DNA of 64,000 nucleotides from JAFMDF01 sp965277445 (lineage in GTDB: Bacteria; Bacteroidota; Bacteroidia; Chitinophagales; Saprospiraceae): the NCBI GenBank assembly GCA_965277445.1, contig CBDICY010000032.1, positions 806,001-870,000 of the forward strand, given 5' to 3'. How positions within the stretch are numbered: the first letter of the stretch is position 1; each line of letters starts with the position of its first letter. The notes below the pieces were generated by a model. The model was not told where the DNA came from. It searched no databases and saw only the letters and a list, made by a program, of their open reading frames with translations. Shown here piece by piece: positions 16,779 through 25,918 of this stretch. Both the position numbers and the translations under genes were made by a program.

Positions 16779-17569
16779 TTAAAATATCCATTGAAATAAA
16801 GAGATAATACCCCAAATTATCCCACCAATTATCCCTAATAAAACTAGAACAATAATGACCATAAAAAACCTCATTCTCCATTTTAGCCAAGGTTTCTCTA
16901 TAAAGTCAATACTCGTTTCTAAGACTAAGCCTTTCGTGGAATCAATTTGTTTGACGATTTCTGCACAGTTTCTGGCAATGACTAATTCATTTCTACCTTT
17001 ATAAATTTGGGATAAAATAAAATAAAATTCAGCAACGACCTGACTATCAAATGCTTTAAATTTTGGATAAACTTGATGAATATTCAATTTTTTTCCAAAA
17101 ACAACATCCGAAATATCATCACCATAACCTTCAAGATTCAAAGCCACATAGTTTATATCTATAAATGGATACCCCTATGTTTTTCATAATTTTCTTTAAC
17201 TAATTGGTCACATTTTTCCTGTTCTTTTAAATCTCTATAGCATTCTGTGATTTCAAAAGCAATGAAAGGTTCATTGGGTACTTATCCTTTAATTTCTCAA
17301 AATAGACCAATCGGCTTATAGTATCTCCCTCTTTAATTCTATCACCAATAGTTAGTATTTCAAAAAGCATCCCTTTGTTTTTGAAGGAATGCGCTAACAT
17401 TCCATCGTGTATTGAAATTTCTCCAAAGGGGAGCTAAAACCTCAATATCTTCTTCAATGTCTTTAGAATTAAGTATAACTTCTCCTATTTTGTTTTTAGC
17501 ATCTTCTACTGGTTTTGTTTTTCTTCGAATTCTTTTTTTTGATTTATTCCTTTTGTGAAATTTACTCAT
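16779..17569 (-). pseudogene. Decayed TPR-like membrane protein gene with three frameshifts
   Basis: Three reading frames join into one plausible protein of about 263 residues. Segment 1 begins MSKFHKRNKSKKRIRRK and runs to EVLAP. Segment 2 continues FGEISIHDGMLAHSF to FEKLKDKY. Segment 3 is PNEPFIAFEITECYRDLKEQ to YEKHRG. Segment 4 is PFIDINYVALNLEGYG onward to a C-terminal membrane helix (FFMVIIVLVLLGIIGGIIWG). The joins fall at G/C runs on the plus strand: GGGG at 17428-17431 (one extra base), GGG at 17276-17278 (one missing) and CCCC at 17172-17175 (one missing). The central part looks like TPR helices. It is either a recent pseudogene or three homopolymer sequencing errors. The last segment alone (16779-17147, 122 residues) is open. 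Confidence 0.7.
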
Positions 17570-17609
17570 AATCTAATTGTATTTTATTAATCCTATCAAA
17601 GTTACTAAA

Positions 17610-17786
17610 TCATTTCAAAAGTCCTTCCAAGTTTTCTTGTAACCTTCCATTAATATCCCCATAAAAGAAAGAGAAAACAGCATTGTCTTTTTTAGAACAA
17701 AGGAATGGTTCAATAATAAATTCACCTTCTTCTACTTGTTCTTTTTCCTTTCTGCTATGTTGAAAAGCCTCGCCAATACTAGGCAT
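17610..17786 (-). CDS. Small hypothetical protein
   Basis: A 58-residue ORF (MPSIGEAFQHSRKEKEQ... to NLEGLLK) with an ATG start and plausible composition. It lies 40 nt upstream of the decayed gene on the same strand and may have been in its operon. It contains 'FIIEPFLCSKKDNAVFSFFYGDI'-type beta-rich text split by charged residues. I do not recognise it. It could be a fragment of a larger lost gene. Confidence 0.45.
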   Translation of the reverse strand: MPSIGEAFQHSRKEKEQVEEGEFIIEPFLCSKKDNAVFSFFYGDINGRLQENLEGLLK

Positions 17787-17872
17787 TGTCTACATTTTTC
17801 GCCTTGCATAAAGAAAAAATAACTACGTATAAAAATGCAACTTATTAATGTACCATTCCAAAGAAATAAATA

Positions 17873-17880
17873 TACTTTTA
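17873..17880 (+). promoter_or_regulatory. Candidate -7 box (TACTTTTA) of the DUF368 gene
   Basis: TACTTTTA is one base from TAnnTTTG and ends 4 nt before the ATG at 17885, so the transcript would be leaderless or nearly so. Confidence 0.45.
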
Positions 17881-17884
17881 CGAT

Positions 17885-18829
17885 ATGAAAAATAATACTT
17901 CCTTTTTGACACTTGCCTTGAAAGGAATGGCGATGGGCATTGCAGAAGTTATTCCAGGAGTCTCTGGTGGTACGATTGCTTTTATTACTGGAATTTATGA
18001 AAAATTATTGAATACGATTAAAACATTTGCCCCTTCCTTAATTGGAATATTTAAGGACGATGGTATCTCAGGTGTTTGGTCGGCTATTAATGGTACTTTT
18101 TTAGTTACTTTATTGGTAGGCATGGCGACAGGTGTGATTATTGGCGTCTTTGGCGTGACTCATTTATTGGATACTTATCCCGAAATGTTATGGGCATTTT
18201 TCTTCGGTTTAATTATTAGCTCTGCTATTTTTATAGGGAAACAGGTAAAAGGTTGGGGAATTCAAGAAATCATTGCTTTATTCATTGGTACTGCGGTTGC
18301 CTATTACATAACGGTGGCTAGTCCAGCACAAGGAAATGAAGCCCTTTGGTTTGTTTTTTTATCAGGCGCAATTGCTATTTCCGCTTTAATTCTGCCTGGT
18401 ATTTCTGGTAGTTTTATTTTATTATTAATGGGTATGTATTCTATTGTCTTACCAACTGTAAGGACTGCTTTAACGACTTTTGATAAGGAAAGTTTATTGA
18501 TAGTTGGTACTTTTGCGGCAGGCTGTTTGGTCGGGCTAATGACTTTTTCAAGGGTACTATCTTGGACTTTTAAAAATTACAAAAATCCAACCTTAGCTTT
18601 ATTAACAGGCTTTATGTTAGGGTCTTTGAATAAATTATGGCCTTGGCGGAATGTGTTGTCCACTAGAATAAATAGTAAAGGTAAAGAAATCCCTTTTATA
18701 GAAGAAAGCGTACTGCCTAGTAATTATGATAATGAACCCTTTGTCTTAGCCGTCGTTATCTGTATGATACTTGGATTTTTATCCGTTTTCTTAATTGAAA
18801 GATTAGGAACGAAAACAACAGAAGATTAA
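17885..18829 (+). CDS. DUF368 (PopT-type) membrane protein
   Basis: This 314-residue polytopic membrane protein carries the two inverted glycine-rich signatures of DUF368, 'IPGVSGGTIAF' (about residues 23-33) and 'LPGISGSFILLLMGMY' (about 180-195). DUF368 proteins have been reported as polyprenyl-phosphate transporters (PopT) that return undecaprenyl phosphate across the membrane for peptidoglycan and surface-polymer synthesis. Eight or more hydrophobic segments are visible. It is followed by a heptamer hairpin and aroE. Confidence 0.9.
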   Translation: MKNNTSFLTLALKGMAMGIAEVIPGVSGGTIAFITGIYEKLLNTIKTFAPSLIGIFKDDGISGVWSAINGTFLVTLLVGMATGVIIGVFGVTHLLDTYPEMLWAFFFGLIISSAIFIGKQVKGWGIQEIIALFIGTAVAYYITVASPAQGNEALWFVFLSGAIAISALILPGISGSFILLLMGMYSIVLPTVRTALTTFDKESLLIVGTFAAGCLVGLMTFSRVLSWTFKNYKNPTLALLTGFMLGSLNKLWPWRNVLSTRINSKGKEIPFIEESVLPSNYDNEPFVLAVVICMILGFLSVFLIERLGTKTTED

Positions 18830-18836
18830 ATATTTC

Positions 18837-18895
18837 GGTTATCAGTTGTCAGTTATCGGTTCATAGGGATAACTGACAACCGACAACCGATAACT
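18837..18895. repeat. Hairpin with arms of tandem heptamers, next to the aroE start
   Basis: Left arm: GGTTATC, AGTTGTC, AGTTATC, GGTTCAT. Right arm: GATAACT, GACAACC, GACAACC, GATAACT. The arms are approximate reverse complements with an exact 7-nt period. The right arm ends 9 nt before the aroE ATG (18905), so it occupies the translation initiation region. Confidence 0.75.
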
Positions 18896-18904
18896 AGCAA
18901 TAGC

Positions 18905-19669
18905 ATGTCAATCAAACATCAATTAGGACTTATTGGTTACCCACTTTCTCATTCTTTTTCAAAAAAACATTTTGCGAAAAAGTTTGCAGCAGAGCATATT
19001 GAAGGATATCATTATGAGTTATATCCAATTCCAAATATTGAGGAATTACCCGTTTTAATAGAGAAGACGCCTAATTTATATGGGATCAATATTACGATAC
19101 CTTATAAAGAACAGGCTTTACCTTATTTAGATGAACTGAGTGAAGAAGCGGCAAAAATAGGAGCAGTTAATACGATAAAGATTATCAATGGGCGTTTAAA
19201 AGGGTATAATACAGATGTTTATGGATTTGAAATTTCTTTGCGGAAATTATTGGCGACTGCTACTATTCCCTTATCGGAAATGAAAGCTTTAGTATTAGGA
19301 TCAGGCGGCGCATCCAAAGCAGTATTATACGTACTTGATAAATTAGAAATAAAAACACAACTTGTCTCCCGAAGCAAGAAAGAAGGACAAATCACTTATG
19401 ATACTATTGATGAAGCCTGTTTGAAAAGTCACCAAATCATTGTTAATACGACGCCATTAGGGATGTCTCCTAACTACGATACTGCTCCAGCTTTACCTTA
19501 CGAATTTTTGAATGACCAACATTTTTTATATGACTTGGTTTATAATCCAGAAGTGACTAAATTTTTGCAGATGGGTCTTAACCATAATGCCAAAATCAGG
19601 AATGGCTTAGAAATGTTACATTTGCAAGCTGAAGAGGCATGGAGAATATGGACAACAGCGGAACTATAA
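18905..19669 (+). CDS. aroE: Shikimate dehydrogenase
   Basis: AroE reduces 3-dehydroshikimate to shikimate with NADPH in aromatic amino acid synthesis. Visible motifs: 'LGLIGYPLSHSFSKKHF' (substrate-binding Ser residues), 'GINITIPYKEQALPYLDEL' with the catalytic Lys, 'IGAVNTI', 'GYNTDVYGF', the Rossmann 'VLGSGGASKAVLYVL', and the C-terminal 'NGLEMLHLQAEEAWRIW'. Length 254 is normal. Translation initiates immediately after a heptamer hairpin that follows the DUF368 gene, so the two may be cotranscribed. Confidence 0.96.
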   Translation: MSIKHQLGLIGYPLSHSFSKKHFAKKFAAEHIEGYHYELYPIPNIEELPVLIEKTPNLYGINITIPYKEQALPYLDELSEEAAKIGAVNTIKIINGRLKGYNTDVYGFEISLRKLLATATIPLSEMKALVLGSGGASKAVLYVLDKLEIKTQLVSRSKKEGQITYDTIDEACLKSHQIIVNTTPLGMSPNYDTAPALPYEFLNDQHFLYDLVYNPEVTKFLQMGLNHNAKIRNGLEMLHLQAEEAWRIWTTAEL

Positions 19670-19753
19670 GAAAATTGGGAGTTATTTATTATACAAGAAA
19701 TACTTCTACTCTTTTTTATCATCATCAGAGAACACCATCCCTAATATATACTA

Positions 19754-20953
19754 ATGGGAAAATTTAAAATGAAAAAGAAAGCATCCATAGATTTTAACAA
19801 TACAGCGATTGCCTTTTCTGGTAAAACAGATAAGCAACTAAAAAAGATGACCCGCTTGTTTCAGTTAATGAATCATACTTGGTTGGTTAATATTGGTTCA
19901 AAAATAGGGGTCGCTGCTTTGAATTTAAACATACCTTTTGTAGAGACGACTATAAAACACACTATCTTTGAGCAATTTTGTGGTGGCACGACTTTATTAG
20001 GTTGCGAACCAGCGATCAATCAATTATGGGACTATAGAGCCTTAACGATTTTGGATTATGGTGCGGAAGCTAAAACTTCTGAATTGGATTTTAATGGAAC
20101 GATGAATGAAATGATTCGAGCTATTGATTTTGCCGAACAGAATAAAAGTGTACCTGTTATTAGTATGAAAATTACGGGTATTTCGAGGTTTGGTTTATTA
20201 GAAAAAATACAAAAAGGAGAAGCGCTAACAGAAGCAGAAAAGACAGAATTTAAGAATGTCAACAAACGCTTAGATGCGATTTGTTATGCTGCTCATAATA
20301 AAAAAGTAGGCGTTTTTGTAGATGCAGAGGAGAGTTGGATTCAGGATACCATTGACTTTTTGGTCAATAAAATGATGAAGCGGTACAATCGGGAGCAAGT
20401 CATTATTTACAATACTTTCCAAATGTATCGCCATGATAGATTGCAATATTTGATTGATTCTTACGAAGAAGCTCGAAAGGATGGCTATTTATTAGGAGCT
20501 AAATTGGTTCGTGGTGCCTATATGGAAAAAGAACGAGCCAGAGCAGCAGAATTAAATCTACCTTCTCCTATTCAACCTAATAAGGAAGCTTCTGATAATG
20601 ATTATAATACGGCCATACAGTTCTGTGTAGAACATTATGAGCATATCGGATCTTGTAATGCGACGCATAATGCAAATAGTTGTGCGCTACAGGCGAAACT
20701 AATTGATCAAAAGAAGATTAAAAAAAATCACCCACATCTTAATTTCTGCCAACTATATGGCATGAGTGATAACTTAACCTTTAATTTAGCAGATGCAGGA
20801 TACAATGTAGCTAAATACGTTCCTTATGGACCGGTTCATGATGTCGTTCCATATTTGATTAGACGTGCACAAGAAAATTCTGCGATTAGTGGAGATATGA
20901 ATCGAGAATATAGATTACTGGTTAGAGAAATGAAAAGGAGAGGTTTGAGATAA
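19754..20953 (+). CDS. Proline dehydrogenase
   Basis: This 399-residue monofunctional PRODH, with an FAD-dependent TIM barrel, oxidises proline to pyrroline-5-carboxylate. Seen: 'TILDYGAEAK' (strand beta-1), 'VFVDAEESWIQD' (about 188-199), 'IYNTFQMYRHDRL', 'GAKLVRGAYMEKERARA' (FAD- and substrate-binding Arg/Lys), 'THNANSC', 'QLYGMSDNLTF', and the C-terminal 'YVPYGPVHDVVPYLIRRAQEN', the substrate-binding RR helix. No P5C dehydrogenase is adjacent. A bidirectional terminator follows. Confidence 0.93.
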   Translation: MGKFKMKKKASIDFNNTAIAFSGKTDKQLKKMTRLFQLMNHTWLVNIGSKIGVAALNLNIPFVETTIKHTIFEQFCGGTTLLGCEPAINQLWDYRALTILDYGAEAKTSELDFNGTMNEMIRAIDFAEQNKSVPVISMKITGISRFGLLEKIQKGEALTEAEKTEFKNVNKRLDAICYAAHNKKVGVFVDAEESWIQDTIDFLVNKMMKRYNREQVIIYNTFQMYRHDRLQYLIDSYEEARKDGYLLGAKLVRGAYMEKERARAAELNLPSPIQPNKEASDNDYNTAIQFCVEHYEHIGSCNATHNANSCALQAKLIDQKKIKKNHPHLNFCQLYGMSDNLTFNLADAGYNVAKYVPYGPVHDVVPYLIRRAQENSAISGDMNREYRLLVREMKRRGLR

Positions 20954-20995
20954 GTATCGCAAGTAATTATTAATGGTGAGATTAGGCCTTATACT

Positions 20996-21039
20996 AAAAA
21001 AAGTGCTTCCAGAACTTAGAGTTTTGAAAGCACTTTTTT
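20996..21039. terminator. Bidirectional terminator between PRODH and DUF5606 genes
   Basis: AAAAAGTGCTT pairs with AAGCACTTTTTT around an imperfect inner stem. A-tract and T-tract on opposite sides let it serve both convergent genes. Confidence 0.8.
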
Positions 21040-21059
21040 ATATTTTGATAATCAATTAT

Positions 21060-21512
21060 TTATTCTTCTGTCTTTTCAGCAACTTCTGCTGCTGCTGTTT
21101 CTTCCGCTGGTTTTTCTTCTTCCAACGTAATTAAAGAACGGTCATTTAAAAATTTAAACCACTTGACCATTTTTTTCATATCACCAATATAGACCCTATC
21201 TCGGTCATAATTAGGAATGATTTCCGCAAAATAGGCCTTTAATTCATCATTAGATGCATTGGCGGCAACTAATGGCGTTGTTTCTAATTTGGCGAACATA
21301 CTTTGAAAAACCTTTGCTAATTCTAAAGTTTCGTCATCATCATCTGTATAAATGGTAATAGACTCCAAAGGGGTGAATTGATGTTTTCTAGAAGGGGCAA
21401 AACGTTTCTTTCCCGTGTCTAAATCTTCAATAATCAAGCCATTACTTCGATTGGCTGCTACTTTATGAACGCCAGATATTCCACCTACCACTACTAATTT
21501 TTCTAAACTCAT
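21060..21512 (-). CDS. DUF5606 family protein
   Basis: This 150-residue protein matches the Bacteroidota DUF5606 pattern: 'LVVVGGISGVHKVAANRSNGLIIEDLDTGKK' (N-terminal beta domain), 'HQFTPLESITIYTDDDDETLELAKVF', and 'LKAYFAEIIPNYDRDRVYIGDMKKMVKWFKFL', ending in a Glu/Ala-rich tail. The family is widespread and uncharacterised in this phylum. Presumably cytoplasmic, as no signal peptide is seen. Confidence 0.85.
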   Translation of the reverse strand: MSLEKLVVVGGISGVHKVAANRSNGLIIEDLDTGKKRFAPSRKHQFTPLESITIYTDDDDETLELAKVFQSMFAKLETTPLVAANASNDELKAYFAEIIPNYDRDRVYIGDMKKMVKWFKFLNDRSLITLEEEKPAEETAAAEVAEKTEE

Positions 21513-21810
21513 TTTATGTTTTTTCTAAATGTTATGCTAAAAGAAAGTTAGTTTTATAAAAACCTATAAACTCCTCTTATAACGTCTGTAAACTACTTTT
21601 GTGAATTAAAAGTGTGCAAAATTATAAAAGAAATTTCAATCACAAGGGGGATTCCGTAATTGTTTTCCAGCTTATTTATAGATTTTAGTGTCATTTTAAT
21701 TTTTAGAAACGAAAAAATTCCTACACTATCCTGTTCTATGCCTTTAGCTTTTAGTAACTTCGCAACTTATTTCAATATTTATATAGCATTAAAAAATTAG
21801 GTCACCCAAT

Positions 21811-23202
21811 ATGAACCAACATACTATAGAAAAATCGGTCTCTATTACGGGCAGGGGATTACATACGGGCAAAACAGCAACGTTGACTTTTCATCCAGCA
21901 GCAGTTAATCACGGATTTAAGTTTAAGCGCATTGATCTAGAAAAACCTAAAGTGATTCCTGCCGACCCTTCAAAAGTTGTAGCTACGAATCGAAGTACTA
22001 CCCTAGGTATAGGAGATATAAAAGTGCAAACAGTTGAGCATGTTTTATCTGCATTAGTAGGATTGTCCTTGGATAATGTGTTGATGGAAATTGATGGAGA
22101 AGAAGTACCCATTTTAGATGGTAGTGCTACACTTATTATTGAAGCATTAGAAAAAGCAGGGCGAGTAGAACAGGAATTAGCAAGGGATTTTGTCGTTATT
22201 GAAGCGCCTATTGAATATACCGACGAAACAACTGGCGCAGAATATATCGTCTTACCTTCAGATGATTTTCAAGTTAAGACATTGCTTGATTTTAAAACGG
22301 ATGCAATAGATGCGCAATTTGCTAGTCTCAATGATATAACTGCTTATAAAGCAGAAATTGCACCCTGTCGGACTTATGTGCTGTTAAGTGATATAGAAAT
22401 TTTAGCCAACCAAGACTTAATTCAAGGAGGTAGTTTAGATAATGCCATCGTTTTTGCAGATAAAAAAATCAGTCAAAAGAAGTTAGATGCATTAGCGGAA
22501 CAACTAGGACAACCTAAATTAACGGCTAATCCAGTAAATGGAATATTAAATGCTAAGCAATTAAAATTTGCTAATGAACCTAGTCGCCATAAATTATTAG
22601 ATTTGGTGGGGGATTTAGCTTTAGTTAATAAGCCGATTAAAGGAAAAATCATCGCCGCTCAACCGGGGCATACAGGGAATGTTGGCTTGGCTACCATTCT
22701 TAGAGATTTATATAAAGAGCAACGAAAATTAAAAGGTAAACCTAAATATGATCCTACGCAACCACCTATTTTTGATTCTGTCAAAATAGCAGAATGGTTG
22801 CCCCATCGTTATCCTTTTTTGCTGGTTGATAAAATTATTGAACTATCGGATAATCATGTGGTAGGGATTAAAAATGTCACGATGAACGAACCGTTTTTTA
22901 CGGGGCATTTTCCCAATAATCCAGTAATGCCCGCAGTCTTGCAAATGGAAGCTTTAGCACAATGTGGTGGTTTGTTGGCATTGTCTAAGATGGACGAACC
23001 TGAAGGCTGGGATACTTATTTTATGAAAATTGATAATGCTAAGTTTAAGCAAATGGTGGTGCCAGGAGATACGCTTATCTTAAAAATGGAGCTATTGTCT
23101 CCTATTCGTAGAGGTATTTGCCACATGCAAGGAAGAGCTTATGTAGGTAATAAAATTGTGTCAGAAGGAGAATTGACGGCGCAGATTGTAAAAAGAAGTT
23201 AG
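21811..23202 (+). CDS. lpxC-fabZ: Bifunctional LpxC deacetylase / FabZ dehydratase
   Basis: This 463-residue fusion is a Bacteroidota hallmark. The LpxC part (about residues 1-300) deacetylates UDP-3-O-acyl-GlcNAc, the committed step of lipid A synthesis. 'TVEHVLSAL' and 'SRHKLLDLVGDLAL' supply the zinc ligands (His, His, Asp) and 'QPGHTGN' the catalytic His. The FabZ part (about 318-463) dehydrates 3-hydroxyacyl-ACP, with 'LPHRYPFLLVDKI', catalytic His in 'FTGHFPNNPVMPAVLQMEALAQ' and Glu in that same stretch. lpxA follows directly. Confidence 0.97.
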   Translation: MNQHTIEKSVSITGRGLHTGKTATLTFHPAAVNHGFKFKRIDLEKPKVIPADPSKVVATNRSTTLGIGDIKVQTVEHVLSALVGLSLDNVLMEIDGEEVPILDGSATLIIEALEKAGRVEQELARDFVVIEAPIEYTDETTGAEYIVLPSDDFQVKTLLDFKTDAIDAQFASLNDITAYKAEIAPCRTYVLLSDIEILANQDLIQGGSLDNAIVFADKKISQKKLDALAEQLGQPKLTANPVNGILNAKQLKFANEPSRHKLLDLVGDLALVNKPIKGKIIAAQPGHTGNVGLATILRDLYKEQRKLKGKPKYDPTQPPIFDSVKIAEWLPHRYPFLLVDKIIELSDNHVVGIKNVTMNEPFFTGHFPNNPVMPAVLQMEALAQCGGLLALSKMDEPEGWDTYFMKIDNAKFKQMVVPGDTLILKMELLSPIRRGICHMQGRAYVGNKIVSEGELTAQIVKRS

Positions 23203-23286
23203 TAGAATAGTAAAGCAAAATTGATAAACTAATATTCTTATGAAACGTTTATCATGCACGATTTACCGTTCACCCTTAAATAATAT

Positions 23287-24105
23287 ATGAGTACCACAGG
23301 ACTAAAAATTATTCATCCTAAAGCAAAGATAGGTCAAAATGTGACTATTGAAGCCTTTGTGACCATTGGTGCCAATGTAGAAATCGGCGACGGTTCTTGG
23401 ATTGGCTCTAATGTGACCATTATGGAGGGTGTGAAAATTGGTAAAAATTGCAAGATTTTTCCAGGTGCGGTTGTCGGTGCAATACCCCAAGATTTAAAAT
23501 TTGGTGGAGAGTACTCGGTTATTGAGATAGGGGATAATGTAACGATTCGAGAATACTGTACTTTAAATCGTGGTACAAAAGCTAATGATAAAACTATTAT
23601 TGAAGATAATTGCCTTTTAATGGCTTATGTACATGTCGCACATGATTGTATTTTGAGAAAAGGAGTGGTGTTAGCGAATAATGTCAATCTCGCTGGTCAT
23701 ATTGAAATAGGCAAATATTCTACGCTTGGTGGTTTAACGGCAGTTCATCAATTCGTAAAAATTGGTGCGTATGCAATGATTGGTGGGGGGAGCTTAGTAA
23801 GAAAAGATGTACCGCCTTATGTGAAAGCGGCAAGAGAACCACTTGCTTATGCAGGGGTAAACTCTATAGGTCTTCGTAGACACGAATTTAGCAATGATCA
23901 AATTCATGCCATTCAAGATGTCTACCGATACTTATTTGTCAAAGGATTTAATACCACACAGGCCATAAAAAAAATAAAAAAACACTTACCTAAATCGCCT
24001 GAAAGAAAGATAATCATTCAATTTATAGAAGCTTCAGACAGAGGGATTATCAAAGGGTTTAGACAGTTAAACGGAAATAAGCTTAATGGAAATCATTCTA
24101 AATAA
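23287..24105 (+). CDS. lpxA: UDP-N-acetylglucosamine acyltransferase
   Basis: LpxA adds 3-hydroxyacyl to UDP-GlcNAc, the first step of lipid A synthesis. The 272-residue protein shows left-handed beta-helix hexapeptide repeats ('IGQNVTIEAFVTIGANVEIGDG', 'IGKNCKIFPGAVVG'), the catalytic-His region 'MAYVHVAHDCILRKGVVLANNVNLAGHI', 'GGLTAVHQFVKIGAYAMIGGGS', and a C-terminal helical domain. It follows lpxC-fabZ by 84 nt and overlaps the next gene by 20 nt. Confidence 0.96.
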   Translation: MSTTGLKIIHPKAKIGQNVTIEAFVTIGANVEIGDGSWIGSNVTIMEGVKIGKNCKIFPGAVVGAIPQDLKFGGEYSVIEIGDNVTIREYCTLNRGTKANDKTIIEDNCLLMAYVHVAHDCILRKGVVLANNVNLAGHIEIGKYSTLGGLTAVHQFVKIGAYAMIGGGSLVRKDVPPYVKAAREPLAYAGVNSIGLRRHEFSNDQIHAIQDVYRYLFVKGFNTTQAIKKIKKHLPKSPERKIIIQFIEASDRGIIKGFRQLNGNKLNGNHSK

Positions 24106-24709
24106 TATCACCAAACGATACCTTTACGATTGGATTTTTAAAAATATTAATCAACATTTTGCCACGCCTATCCGCTATGCCATTCTGGGATCGAATGGTT
24201 CTGGAAAATCTACCTTACTCAAGGTTTTATCTGGTCACTTGTCTCCTACTAAAGGCACGATTGAGTATAAAATAAATGGACAATCTATTGATAAAGATGA
24301 TATCTATCAACACCTAAGTTTTGCTTCCCCTTATATTGATTTAATTGAAGAATTGACGCTTACCGAGGTGATTAATTTTCACAAACAATTCAAACCTTTC
24401 CTTAATAATTTAAGTACCGCTGATTTTTTAGAAATTATCCAATTAAAAAAGGCGAAAGATAAAGAAGTTCGTTTTTTCTCTTCAGGGATGAAGCAACGAC
24501 TAAAATTAGGCTTGGCGATTTGTGCAGACACTTCCTTATTATTATTAGATGAACCAACGGCTACCTTAGATGAAAAAAGCGTGGATTGGTTTCATCAATT
24601 ATTAGAAGAATATGCCGCTAATCGATTGATTATTATTGCCTCCAATGAAGAGCGAGATGTGATCACCTGCCAAGAAAGAATTAATATTTTGGATTATAAG
24701 AAGAAGTGA
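24086..24709 (+). CDS. ABC transporter ATP-binding protein
   Basis: This 207-residue ATPase subunit has Walker A GSNGSGKST (about 35-43), signature 'FFSSGMKQRLKL' and Walker B 'LLLLDEPTATLD'. It overlaps the end of lpxA by 20 nt, so translation is probably coupled. No permease gene is adjacent. The link to lipid A genes suggests an envelope role, but the substrate is unknown. The D-loop and a degenerate switch ('IIIASNEERD' instead of His) are visible; the missing switch His is unusual. Confidence 0.9.
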   Translation: MEIILNNITKRYLYDWIFKNINQHFATPIRYAILGSNGSGKSTLLKVLSGHLSPTKGTIEYKINGQSIDKDDIYQHLSFASPYIDLIEELTLTEVINFHKQFKPFLNNLSTADFLEIIQLKKAKDKEVRFFSSGMKQRLKLGLAICADTSLLLLDEPTATLDEKSVDWFHQLLEEYAANRLIIIASNEERDVITCQERINILDYKKK

Positions 24710-24712
24710 TTC

Positions 24713-24934
24713 GAGTTGCGGGTTATACGGGTTGCGAGTTGAATGGGGAGAAATAATTAATCTAAGTTGCATTAAATTATTGTATAGTTAAATTGCTATA
24801 TTGTTCCAATTTGAAATCTACCTTTGACCGATAATCTTTAATCATTTTTAGCCATATAGCCATAATATAACCATATAGAATTTTCGCAACTCTGAATTCA
24901 ATATCCTATTTTTAACCCGCAACTCGTAACTCAA
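24713..24934. repeat. Widely spaced heptamer hairpin between convergent genes
   Basis: Left arm at 24713-24742: GAGTTGC, GGGTTATAC, GGGTTGC, GAGTTGA. Right arm at 24914-24934: AACCCGC, AACTCGT, AACTCAA. The arms are about 170 nt apart and the right arm runs into the stop codon of the EamA gene. The sequence between them is AT-rich with no feature I can name. Confidence 0.6.
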
Positions 24935-25848
24935 GTAACCTTCTTAGTTTTATTCAAGGTAATAATCAAAACCCCTGAAATGACAAATAGCGTTCCTAAA
25001 AACTGTAAAGGATATAAACGCTCTCCTAGTATAAAATAAGCTAAAACAATCGTAGAAACAGGGCCAATAGCACCAATAATAGAGGAATTATTTGCGCCAA
25101 TAATCCGAATGCCTTCCGCAATCATAAAGGTGGGAACAACGGTAGCAAAGACTGCCATGAATAAAGCAATCCCATAAATTTCTAGTGGATATTTTAATAA
25201 GTCAAAACCATTGGCAACTGTATTATGTAATAGCACCGCAGTAGCAGCGGCAATCATGGAATAAGCAGTAAATCTGCGAGTACCAATTCTTGGTAACATT
25301 TGTCCACTTCCTACTAGGAAAATGGCATAAGTTAAAGCAGCAAAAAAGACAAAGAAGGCGCCCAATAGTGGATTGCTATTCCCAACGGTAGAAATTTTGC
25401 CAGAAAAGATAATAGCAACGCCAATATAAGAAAGTGCCAAGGCGACGTATTGGATTTTAGAAATTTTCTGTTTGAAAAAAATAGCAGAAATCAATAAAAC
25501 TAGGGTTGGATAAATGTATAAAACCATCCGTTCTAAACTGGCAGAAATATATTGTAAACCAATAAAATCTAAATAACTCGCACAGTAGAAACCTGACATA
25601 CCAATCGCCGCCATTTTTAACCAATCTCCACGAGCTATAGGCAAGTCAACGGTTTCCTGCTTTTTAAATAATAAAGCACCAATAAAAAAAGGTAAGGAAA
25701 AAAGCATTCGCAAGGCCAAAAGCGATAAACTATCAATCGGATGTTGGTACGCCAACTTAATCAATACTGCTTTGGTAGAAAAAAGAATAGCGCCAATTAT
25801 CGTAATAATGGCGGCAAATAAATAACTGTTTCGGAAAGTGTTGCTCAT
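24931..25848 (-). CDS. EamA/DMT family transporter
   Basis: This 305-residue protein has ten predicted membrane helices in two EamA repeats; the second repeat includes 'SSIIGAIGPVSTIVLAYFILGERLYPLQFLGTLFVI' and the first 'ASLERMVLYIYPTLVLLISAIFF'. It is a drug/metabolite superfamily exporter of the inner membrane, and the substrate cannot be deduced. It lies upstream of nothing on its strand except a heptamer repeat at the stop codon. Confidence 0.9.
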   Translation of the reverse strand: MSNTFRNSYLFAAIITIIGAILFSTKAVLIKLAYQHPIDSLSLLALRMLFSLPFFIGALLFKKQETVDLPIARGDWLKMAAIGMSGFYCASYLDFIGLQYISASLERMVLYIYPTLVLLISAIFFKQKISKIQYVALALSYIGVAIIFSGKISTVGNSNPLLGAFFVFFAALTYAIFLVGSGQMLPRIGTRRFTAYSMIAAATAVLLHNTVANGFDLLKYPLEIYGIALFMAVFATVVPTFMIAEGIRIIGANNSSIIGAIGPVSTIVLAYFILGERLYPLQFLGTLFVISGVLIITLNKTKKVT

Positions 25849-25918
25849 CGCTTAAAGGTAATTTTTTCCTTATCGGAAAACCGTTTTGTTTTATGCGATT
25901 TTACGATTGGTAAATTTT

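Noticed and set aside
18837..18895. Possible CRISPR-like array
   Set aside because: Units are 7 nt without spacers, form a hairpin, and no cas gene is present.
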